Source: Phycisphaerae bacterium
Lineage (GTDB): Bacteria > Chloroflexota > Anaerolineae > 4572-78 > J111
Assembly (NCBI GenBank): GCA_028285035.1
Contig: JANQQF010000038.1
Location: 284,889-348,888 of the forward strand
Length of the DNA stretch: 64,000 bases
Direction: 5' to 3'
Under the pieces are notes generated by a model. The model made no database searches and was not told where the DNA came from. It worked only from the letters and a program-made list of their open reading frames with translations. Every line of letters starts with the position of its first letter. The stretch's first letter is position 1. Both the position numbers and the translations under genes were made by a program. This document shows, piece after piece, positions 36,738 to 43,345 of the stretch.

Positions 36738-36766
36738 ATTATTCCATAGATCAGAGGAGATGTCAA
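36738..36766 (-). promoter_or_regulatory. Promoter of the second leader
   Basis: On the minus strand TTGACA (36766-36761) is followed after 17 nt by AATAAT (36743-36738). It lies just after the stop of the receiver gene at 36784. The transcript would begin near 36731, about 60 nt before the leader's ribosome-binding site. Confidence 0.65.
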
Positions 36767-36783
36767 GGAAATTTTTTGATATC

Positions 36784-37170
36784 TCAAGTCTGTTTTGCTA
36801 ATACACTTTGGATGGCACGGGTCAGTCGGCCAACATCAAATGGCTTTGTAATATAATCCTCAACAGGTGGCAGGCCTTGAATAATAATATGCTCATCTTC
36901 GTCTGGAATTTTTGAGGTTACAACAATAACAGGAATGTCATTTAATGTTTGGTCAGTTTTCATCATTCGATAAACATCCCAACCATTAACCTCTGGCATC
37001 ATTAAGTCCAATAAAACTAGCTCAGGCTTATTGGCTTTCATCAGGCTAATTGCTTCATTACCTGACATTGCACTTTTGACGCGGTAACCAGCCATCTCAA
37101 GAGAGGCACGAACGAGCTCAATTACAGGGCGTTCATCTTCTACATATAAAATATGTGACATCGTTGACAT
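36784..37170 (-). CDS. Single-domain response regulator
   Basis: This 128-residue receiver has EDE at 11-13, phosphoacceptor Asp55 in LVLLDLMMPEVNG, the switch Thr in VIVVTSK, and Lys in YITKPFD. There is no output domain. It stands alone between the second leader and the divergent AP2 gene. Its natural kinase is not adjacent, so it may serve one of the many kinases of the window. An internal start at Met4 (MSHILYVED) is also possible. Confidence 0.88.
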   Translation of the reverse strand: MSTMSHILYVEDERPVIELVRASLEMAGYRVKSAMSGNEAISLMKANKPELVLLDLMMPEVNGWDVYRMMKTDQTLNDIPVIVVTSKIPDEDEHIIIQGLPPVEDYITKPFDVGRLTRAIQSVLAKQT

Positions 37171-37287
37171 TTATAGAATCCGATTGTTGAAGGTGGTCTG
37201 GATTTCTTTTTACCTTAGCGGTAGTGAGTGTTTCATAGTATACCATAGCTTATCAATTGCCTGCGAATCTTTTATTAATTTTGTATC

Positions 37288-37318
37288 GTTTGTGATATTA
37301 TCCACAAACTGGTACAAT
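37288..37318 (+). promoter_or_regulatory. Promoter with overlapping palindrome upstream of the AP2 gene
   Basis: TTGTGA (37290-37295) and TACAAT (37313-37318) are 17 nt apart, a plausible -35/-10 pair. GTTTGTG (37288-37294) and CACAAAC (37303-37309) form a 7-bp-arm palindrome covering the -35 region, which suggests repression of this promoter. Confidence 0.5.
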
Positions 37319-37391
37319 TTCGCGGCAATTCTTTTTCGTCAAAGTGAAGAAGTAATCGAGCAGAAAGTTAAATGTAGGAAGGATATGAGAT

Positions 37392-37889
37392 ATGGCAAAA
37401 AGCGGACATAAAAGTATTTCTCGCATAGATACACCTAGCAAAAGAACTCATGGTTGGTATGTCCGAGTCTATTTTAATCGAACAATGCACTCCAAATTTT
37501 TTAGTGATTCCCTCTATGGTGATTCTGAGGCTGCACTTGAGGAGGCAATCCGTTATCGTGATGAAGTTGAACGCAAAGTCGGTAAACCCCGTACAGACCG
37601 TCACGTTGTGACAGCTAGTCCACGAAATCAATCTGGTGTTATCGGTGTTCAACGTAAAATCAAACGTTCACGCAGTCGTCATGGAAAAATGACTGAGTGT
37701 GAGGTTTATGAAGTTACATGGAATCCAGAGCCAAATGTGATTCGACGAACGTCAGTTTCGATTGATCGATATGGTGAGGAAGAAGCCTTCCGACGAGCTT
37801 GTACGATTCGACGTGAGAAAGAGCGAGAGATGTATGGTCGTGAGTTGCAAACGGCAATTGCCCAGGAGGCACCAAATAGCGACAAGTAA
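37392..37889 (+). CDS. Tandem AP2-domain protein
   Basis: This small basic protein of 165 residues has two AP2/ERF-like DNA-binding units. The first, about 8-58, reads SRIDTPSKRTHGWYVRVYF and then the helix EAALEEAIRYRDEVERKVG. The second, about 76-145, reads GVIGVQRK, YEVTW, and the helix EEEAFRRACTIRREKERE. The arrangement matches bacterial AP2 proteins of phage and mobile-element origin, without the homing endonuclease part. It probably binds DNA in a sequence-specific way, but the target is unknown. The ATG follows AAGGATATG. The gene is monocistronic, ending in a strong terminator 22 nt downstream. Confidence 0.8.
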   Translation: MAKSGHKSISRIDTPSKRTHGWYVRVYFNRTMHSKFFSDSLYGDSEAALEEAIRYRDEVERKVGKPRTDRHVVTASPRNQSGVIGVQRKIKRSRSRHGKMTECEVYEVTWNPEPNVIRRTSVSIDRYGEEEAFRRACTIRREKEREMYGRELQTAIAQEAPNSDK

Positions 37890-37910
37890 GATATAAACTT
37901 ACTACTTTAG

Positions 37911-37943
37911 GCAAGTTGTTTTATCAAAACAACTTGCTTTTTT
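37911..37943 (+). terminator. Rho-independent terminator of the AP2 gene
   Basis: Perfect 12-bp arms GCAAGTTGTTTT (37911-37922) and AAAACAACTTGC (37926-37937) enclose ATC and are followed by six T. Confidence 0.9.
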
Positions 37944-37951
37944 GTTGAATT

Positions 37952-39121
37952 TTACTTGAACCGTCTCAACCAATCAATGGGCAGTAAAAAATAGGCCAGC
38001 CAGGGAAATTTGGACTTTGCTACCCAGGGATGGTCTAGGCTAATTTCATTAAGGCTCGGAATAAAGGCGAAGCGAAGGGCTTGCAGTGATTCTTTCAGGC
38101 GTCCCTCGGAGAAATTAAGTGCTTTAATTAGATATGGCCCTGGTGGATGAGGGTTAAGGTGAGAGGCATTCACCAGATTAAGATTATCAGCCCAGTCTAA
38201 AAATTTGGGAGATAAATTTCTTTGTTGGTCATCGATGAGATAGCGATCAATTGTTTGGGGAAAGTATTTATTGAGCAATACTAGCGCAGGATAAGTAAAT
38301 CGTGGATCAACAAGGCCTAATGTTATTTCAAGATTAGCCAGCCTTGGGGTTAATCGCGCCAAGTCGACAAGTTGAATTAATCGGCCTTTCCCCTGCCAAA
38401 AGTGATATGTGGCATGTACGATTAGATGCAGCCACAATAATTCGAGGCTGGGGAGCAATGTTGTTACCCCAAGCAACTTGCCAGGTTTGGCCGTTTCCCA
38501 CATATAATTCGTAAGGTCTACAATAATGCCCCCGAATGACTCTCGACAAAATGTGTGTATTTCCAAACCACGTGGATTGTCGGGATGTTCAACCTCAGCC
38601 GAGACAACGTCTTGATTATTTGGCTTGATAAATTCAGTGTGTTTCCAATGAACGACATCAGCTCGATAGCCCAAGCCCTCCAATAGACTTTGCGCTTTTT
38701 CCATATCAGCAGGATGAATAAGCAAATCAAGATCGGCCATGGGTCGCATCCCCGCAGCCTCATAAATCAAATCAATGAGCAGAGTCCCTTTTAAGGGAAT
38801 GATGGCAACATTATTTTCCACAAAACAACTCAATATTACCGTCAATTCAGATTTCATCCGGTCAATCCGTTGTGTATTCCAAGAATATTGAGATGCTAAC
38901 CAGGGTTGGATTGGGTGATCTACCTCTAATTCTACACTTTTGTAAAGGAGTGGTGCTACGCCATGCACCCGACTAGCTACTTTGAAGGCGGCCCAGAAAG
39001 GATCATTTTCATCAAAGCTTGGTGCTTGTTTTTCGTTAAGCCATTTTATGAGGGAGTTACATACAATATTTAAATGGTCTTCAGAGGAGGCTGACTGAGG
39101 GATGTTTAGTCGGGCCATCAT
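37952..39121 (-). CDS. Nucleotidyltransferase-family protein (lasso-peptide-cluster type)
   Basis: This 389-residue protein resembles the uncharacterised nucleotidyltransferase family often found in lasso peptide and exopolysaccharide clusters. The core is at about 95-145: IPLKGTLLIDLIYE, then GMRPMADLDLLI with the catalytic-type D-x-D, and AQSLLEGLGY. The remainder is helical and poorly conserved. It overlaps the HprK-like kinase gene by 4 nt (ATGA at 39121-39118), so the pair is translated together. It may transfer a nucleotide or act on a phosphorylated product of the kinase; that is inference from the gene pairing. The substrate is unknown. Confidence 0.75.
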   Translation of the reverse strand: MMARLNIPQSASSEDHLNIVCNSLIKWLNEKQAPSFDENDPFWAAFKVASRVHGVAPLLYKSVELEVDHPIQPWLASQYSWNTQRIDRMKSELTVILSCFVENNVAIIPLKGTLLIDLIYEAAGMRPMADLDLLIHPADMEKAQSLLEGLGYRADVVHWKHTEFIKPNNQDVVSAEVEHPDNPRGLEIHTFCRESFGGIIVDLTNYMWETAKPGKLLGVTTLLPSLELLWLHLIVHATYHFWQGKGRLIQLVDLARLTPRLANLEITLGLVDPRFTYPALVLLNKYFPQTIDRYLIDDQQRNLSPKFLDWADNLNLVNASHLNPHPPGPYLIKALNFSEGRLKESLQALRFAFIPSLNEISLDHPWVAKSKFPWLAYFLLPIDWLRRFK

Positions 39122-40080
39122 TCAAATAAAGGCTCTAATAAATCTAACGCTTGTTCGATGTTATCTCCAAAATGGAGGCGATAACAGGGGTGGCTGAATA
39201 AAGTTTTCATATGTTGGGCATGATGTGGGAGTTTCATTTCTAGACCCGTACACGCTTCAGGCCATCTAGCCTGTAAGGTCTGGGAGCTAATTTTTTCTAT
39301 TCTGCTCTCTCCATATTTGTTACGTTCAACAAGTAGGATTGCAGTTGGCGTTGCCGAAAAAGTTGTGCTACCAGGGTGAATGCTTTCTAAATTCACTTCC
39401 AATTTTAATTCATTGTTGGTTTGTAACACGGGCTGATAGCCAACTAATTCGGGAAACAAGGTTGTTGCATCTGGCAAGAGATGAAATGACCAAGGGGTGC
39501 CCCACCATCGCTGCTCGCTGCTATCCAGCCAGACAACATCCTCTGCTAGAGCCTGAAAGCGTTGACGGGCTCCTGCATAGGCAAGCGTTGTTTTTCCGCC
39601 GCCACTTTTTGCTCGAATCAAAATAGCCTTGTCATTTTTAGCCAACGCTGCCGCGTGTACCCCCATCCAGCCTTTAGCCTCTAGCATCAAAAAGAAAGCA
39701 AGCTCCAAAAAATGCCAACGAAAATAGGCTGTATTGGTCGCAATATTTGGTGAAAATTCACCATAAGCCCAGCCTTCGTTTGTATCTGCCTGCAATGTCC
39801 CCGCAGTCCCCACCGTTTTGTAAAGTTGTGCCCCATTCATCTCGAAGTTTGGCGCTTCAAGGAACTCATTCTCTATATTCGTCGTAAATAAGCGAAAGTG
39901 AAAATCTGGCTCGACTCCATCGCCGACTTGACCAAATCGACTAAATGAGATGTGAGCTGCATCAAGAATAGCCGAACTGTTGGTGATGATCTCCAAGCAA
40001 AATCCCATCGGTTGGAATTGAATTATTTTGGTATCCGGTGGATTTTCACTAGGAATAATAATTGGAGGGGATATTGACAT
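39118..40080 (-). CDS. HPr-kinase-like P-loop kinase
   Basis: This 320-residue protein has a P-loop in its second half, AKSGGGKTTLAYAGA (near 176-190), followed by AEDVVWLD with the acidic residues expected in HprK-type kinases. The N-terminal half (about 1-150) is an HprK-like lobe of mixed strands. It is much divergent from true HPr kinase. Similar genes modify the C-terminal serine of lasso peptides or accompany PqqD-type RiPP systems. No lasso cyclase, protease or PqqD gene is found nearby. It is upstream partner of the nucleotidyltransferase (4-nt overlap) and lies 37 nt from a glycosyltransferase gene in the same direction. Confidence 0.78.
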   Translation of the reverse strand: MSISPPIIIPSENPPDTKIIQFQPMGFCLEIITNSSAILDAAHISFSRFGQVGDGVEPDFHFRLFTTNIENEFLEAPNFEMNGAQLYKTVGTAGTLQADTNEGWAYGEFSPNIATNTAYFRWHFLELAFFLMLEAKGWMGVHAAALAKNDKAILIRAKSGGGKTTLAYAGARQRFQALAEDVVWLDSSEQRWWGTPWSFHLLPDATTLFPELVGYQPVLQTNNELKLEVNLESIHPGSTTFSATPTAILLVERNKYGESRIEKISSQTLQARWPEACTGLEMKLPHHAQHMKTLFSHPCYRLHFGDNIEQALDLLEPLFE

Positions 40081-40117
40081 AAAATATATTTGGTGGTTAT
40101 TTTGAAATTTATTGGAA

Positions 40118-41245
40118 TTATATCAGTGATGTATAAAGACGGTAAAACTTATTAACTGTCGTGTTCATATTATACATTTCTTGAGCAACTTTATGAGACT
40201 GATCAGACAAATTTTGATAATTGTGTGGATTACAAAGAATGTCTAATACTTGTTGAGCCAGTACCTCTGGTTTGTAGGTAGGTGTATCACAAGCTAAATC
40301 GCGAACAACCCCTACAGGCGTGCCTAAAATTGGGATGCCACAAGCCAGAGCTTCTAATACAGACATCCCTTGGCCTTCATGATGGGATGTCTGTATATAA
40401 AGGTGCGACTCTTGATAAATTTTAGGGAGATTTGGATAAAAGACATAATCGTGCCAGATAATATTGGAGGTTAGGTCTAACTCCTCGGCCAATGAAATGA
40501 GATTCTCCTTTAAAGGGCCTCGTCCTACAAGATTAAGTTTGATATGTGGAATCTGTTCTTTAACAAGACGTAATGTCTGCAACAAAAAGGATTGATTTTT
40601 GACTGACAACAATGAAGCAACCTGAATGAGAGTAGGTGTCGTCTTCAAATTATTGATAGATTGGTCATTTTTAGTAGGTCGTTGAAACATCATTGTATCA
40701 ACCCCCAATGGGGCTAAATGTAATTTGTAAGTGGGGATTTTGTGCTGCTGACACAACTCTATTTGATAGTTTGATCCAGCCGTGACAATATTTGCTCGAT
40801 TTAAGGCAAAACGGATTGTTTGGCGACGACTGAAAAACCGTTGCGCTCCGTACTCAATTTCTGGAAAATATGCTAATTCACCGCCACTAAGGCTAACAAT
40901 GACAGGGCGTTTGATCCATTGACCCGCAAGCGCTGCTGAGAAGCCAGCCTCATCAGCCCAAAAGGCGTGCAGTATGTCAAAGGGTGTTTTTCTATGCTGA
41001 CGAATGATAGCCTGAGCAGATTTGAGCCAAATTTTTATAGAGGATAGTCCAAAGTTTTGTCCGCCACCTAGGGCATGATGGGTAAACCCATCGAAGTGAG
41101 ACCTCCCCGATTCTAGGGGGTAACGCTGGCTAAAAATATGGAGATCGTGTTCTCTAGCCAAATGACGGGCCAAAGTCAGTCGAGCTGGAATGGCCCAATC
41201 TTTAGAATGAGCACTAAATCCCGGGAGTATAAGCGCAATTCGCAA
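40118..41245 (-). CDS. GT4-family glycosyltransferase
   Basis: This 375-residue GT-B enzyme has an N-terminal acceptor half with a Gly-rich loop (GGGQNFG near residue 60). The C-terminal nucleotide-sugar half contains LIQVASLLSVKNQSFLL, LVGRGPLKE, and the E-x7-E motif in SHHEGQGMSVLEALACGIPILGTPVG. It transfers a sugar from an activated donor to a lipid, polysaccharide or small molecule; the donor is unknown. It heads a three-gene minus-strand set with the HprK-like kinase and nucleotidyltransferase, which suggests a joint product such as a modified glycan or peptide. Confidence 0.85.
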   Translation of the reverse strand: MRIALILPGFSAHSKDWAIPARLTLARHLAREHDLHIFSQRYPLESGRSHFDGFTHHALGGGQNFGLSSIKIWLKSAQAIIRQHRKTPFDILHAFWADEAGFSAALAGQWIKRPVIVSLSGGELAYFPEIEYGAQRFFSRRQTIRFALNRANIVTAGSNYQIELCQQHKIPTYKLHLAPLGVDTMMFQRPTKNDQSINNLKTTPTLIQVASLLSVKNQSFLLQTLRLVKEQIPHIKLNLVGRGPLKENLISLAEELDLTSNIIWHDYVFYPNLPKIYQESHLYIQTSHHEGQGMSVLEALACGIPILGTPVGVVRDLACDTPTYKPEVLAQQVLDILCNPHNYQNLSDQSHKVAQEMYNMNTTVNKFYRLYTSLI

Positions 41246-41255
41246 TAATTTCCTC

Positions 41256-41284
41256 TTTACATTTCGTTTAATATGGGGTACAAT
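41256..41284 (+). promoter_or_regulatory. Promoter of the small membrane protein gene
   Basis: TTTACA (41256-41261) is followed by a 17-nt spacer and TACAAT (41279-41284). The ATG at 41332 is preceded by AAAGGAGATGGA, a strong ribosome-binding site. Confidence 0.65.
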
Positions 41285-41331
41285 CGAAAAAATTTAACAG
41301 TCGTGTATGTAGCTTAAAAGGAGATGGATTT

Positions 41332-41643
41332 ATGCATTCAAAGATGATTATTAATACCATTGCTAGTGTGGTGGTTCTGCTAATTTTTGTAATATCATCA
41401 ATTACTGTATTTGCCTTTGTTGGTGGCATCATTGCCCCTGATGTGGATAATACAGTTGAAGCAGCCCCTGTTTTGCTTGAGCCTGCCAGTGAGCCACTTG
41501 TCGTCGAGCCTGTCTTAAATGTAACTTCTCACAGCTATGCTGAAGGTGGCGGTTGCTCTTATCATTCGGCTAAAATGCAACAGGTCCACGCGCCAGTTGA
41601 AGAAGACATCAGCGATCAGTTATTGAGCCAAGTTAGTCAATAA
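41332..41643 (+). CDS. Small membrane-anchored or secreted protein, unknown
   Basis: This 103-residue protein has an N-terminal hydrophobic helix (about 8-34), which may be a signal peptide or an anchor. An acidic, Pro/Val-rich segment (about 36-62) follows, and then a C-terminal part (about 63-103) with GGGCSYHSAKMQQVH and one Cys. It has its own promoter, good ribosome-binding site and terminator, so it is clearly a real gene. No family is recognised. It diverges from the glycosyltransferase operon by 86 nt and could be related to it, for example as a surface substrate. That is only a suggestion from position. Confidence 0.75.
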   Translation: MHSKMIINTIASVVVLLIFVISSITVFAFVGGIIAPDVDNTVEAAPVLLEPASEPLVVEPVLNVTSHSYAEGGGCSYHSAKMQQVHAPVEEDISDQLLSQVSQ

Positions 41644-41676
41644 CGAATAACAATACGATAACTGTCAAAAAATATC

Positions 41677-41703
41677 ACGCCCGCGATTAAGCGGGCGTTT
41701 TTT
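41677..41703 (+). terminator. Rho-independent terminator
   Basis: ACGCCCGC (41677-41684), loop GATTAA, GCGGGCGT (41691-41698), then six T. It ends the small membrane protein gene and abuts the stop codon of the opposite CPXCG gene. Confidence 0.9.
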
Positions 41704-41881
41704 ATATCTGTTCAGCGTCGAAATTAACAACCATCTCCTCCTCCACTCGATATTGAATCTCGATGGGGTTACAACAGACCTCACAATCCTCGATGTAAGT
41801 TTGATTTCCCCCAGATAAATCAATGAGCATTGATATCTCGGCCCAGCAGTAGGGGCACATAAAAAAATACTCTTCTTCCAT
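41702..41881 (-). CDS. CPXCG-motif cysteine-rich protein
   Basis: This 59-residue ORF starts at ATG 41881-41879 and ends at TAA 41704-41702. It carries two Cys pairs, CPYC (residues 9-12) and CEVCC (33-37), in a spacing fitting a small zinc ribbon. The second part reads EVCCNPIEIQYRVE. This matches the Cys_rich_CPXG family of small zinc-binding proteins of unknown role. The C-terminus is acidic. It lies 6 nt downstream of the receiver-kinase at 41888 and is probably co-transcribed with it. Confidence 0.82.
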   Translation of the reverse strand: MEEEYFFMCPYCWAEISMLIDLSGGNQTYIEDCEVCCNPIEIQYRVEEEMVVNFDAEQI

Positions 41882-41887
41882 AAGAAA

Positions 41888-43192
41888 CTAATCCAGGTCA
41901 GACAACTCCTCTAGATCCTCCTCTTCAGGAAAATCTGCAATGGGGAGTAACAGATGAAATCGGCTACCGGGACATCTCTCTTCGTCGTGGCCTTCACTCT
42001 CAACCCAAATGCGCCCTCCGTGCGCTTCAACAATGCCTTTGGTAATATACAATCCTAACCCTAGCCCGCCACCACGGAATGACGTATCACTACTAGAATG
42101 ATTTAATACATCATCCAGAACGCTGAATCTGCCAAAAATATGCTCTTGGTTCTCAACATTAATGCCAACCCCAGTGTCTTCAAAAATAACCTCAACCCCT
42201 TCTTTTGTCTCTTTACCGTAAATATGAACATACCCATCATCTGGTGTAAATTTGACTGCATTACTCAAGAGATTCCAGAAAACCTGTTGGAGTTGTTGTG
42301 GATCCCCTTTCACCATTGGCAGTTTGTTCAAGTCCATAATTTCAATAGATAAATGGCGACCCTGGCTAATCGGGGCCAATTCATTTAAGGCTGCGTGCGC
42401 CAAATAATCAACCGAGGTTGGGGCAAGAAAGAGTTGGATTTGGCCTAATTCCACATTAGATACATTGATCAAATCATTAACCGTCTTATTAAGTTGGCCC
42501 GATGCATTGAGGATGGAGGTAAGAATGTCTTTCGATGGCTCTACATTTCCGCTTTCATTTTCGGTGAGCAGCAAGTAAGCATAACCGTGAACCAATGAAA
42601 TCGGGGTACGTAACTCGTGAGCAGCGAGACTAATGAAATCGGATTTAACCTTATCCAGCTTTTTTAGCTGTCGATGAGCCTCTCGTAGTTCTTGATTGGT
42701 TGTTTCTAGCTCAACAACTGTACTTTCCAGTCGCTTCACCAGTCGTTGATTGTACGCTTTGAGATATTTATTTTGTTGCTTATCTGTGACCTCATCCCGC
42801 TGTCCGAATAAATAAGCCTCAATTTGCCCCGGTAATTCCTTCACATTGATCGGTTTGGCGATGTAACCATTACAACCCGCTGTGATTGCCCGTTCACGAT
42901 TATCTGATTGAGGGTTGGCGGTTAAGCCAACAATCGGCGTAAATTCTAGGCTGGGCAGGCTGCGTAGCCGGGTGGCAACCTCATAACCGTCTAAAACAGT
43001 GACCCCCAAATCGATTAATATAAGATCAGGATACTCAGCTTGAGCCATTCGTAAGCCTGCTAACCCATTTTGGGCAAGCAGCACCTCATAGCCTTTAGCC
43101 GTTAGAATCTTGCTAATTAATTCTCGACTGAGTGCATCATCCTCAATATATAAAATCTTTGGCTGTTGATTGACGGACATTACAGCTCCCAA
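41888..43192 (-). CDS. Response regulator-histidine kinase hybrid (REC-HisKA-HATPase)
   Basis: This 434-residue soluble protein has an N-terminal receiver (about 12-130; EDD at 17-19, phosphoacceptor Asp61 in LILIDLGVTVLDG, Lys in IAKPINV). A coiled coil (about 135-180) leads to HisKA with His192 in LAAHELRTPISL and HATPase_c with N-box NLLSNAVKF, G1 DTGVGIN and G2 GGGLGLGL. The C-terminal tail is acidic (EEEDLEELSDLD). It is a paralogue of the protein at 2215-3534, with the same domain order and similar linker length, about 40 kb away. ATG at 43180 is an alternative start. It stands alone apart from the CPXCG gene. Confidence 0.88.
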   Translation of the reverse strand: MGAVMSVNQQPKILYIEDDALSRELISKILTAKGYEVLLAQNGLAGLRMAQAEYPDLILIDLGVTVLDGYEVATRLRSLPSLEFTPIVGLTANPQSDNRERAITAGCNGYIAKPINVKELPGQIEAYLFGQRDEVTDKQQNKYLKAYNQRLVKRLESTVVELETTNQELREAHRQLKKLDKVKSDFISLAAHELRTPISLVHGYAYLLLTENESGNVEPSKDILTSILNASGQLNKTVNDLINVSNVELGQIQLFLAPTSVDYLAHAALNELAPISQGRHLSIEIMDLNKLPMVKGDPQQLQQVFWNLLSNAVKFTPDDGYVHIYGKETKEGVEVIFEDTGVGINVENQEHIFGRFSVLDDVLNHSSSDTSFRGGGLGLGLYITKGIVEAHGGRIWVESEGHDEERCPGSRFHLLLPIADFPEEEDLEELSDLD

Positions 43193-43274
43193 TATAAAAA
43201 TTGATACCTCTTATTATTATAGCAGAATCGAGCTAAAATTCACCTTGAATATTTTAAAATTTGTGAGTTTAATA

Positions 43275-43311
43275 TAAAAACAAAGGGGTTGGCTTATCAC
43301 CGACCCCTTTG
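43275..43311 (-). terminator. Rho-independent terminator of acnA
   Basis: On the minus strand CAAAGGGGTCGG (43311-43300) and CCAACCCCTTTG (43292-43281) pair over 12 bp with one G-U. They are followed by TTTTTA. It lies 35 nt after the aconitase stop. Confidence 0.88.
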
Positions 43312-43345
43312 TAAAGATTACTATAAGATTGAGTTGATGAAGAAA

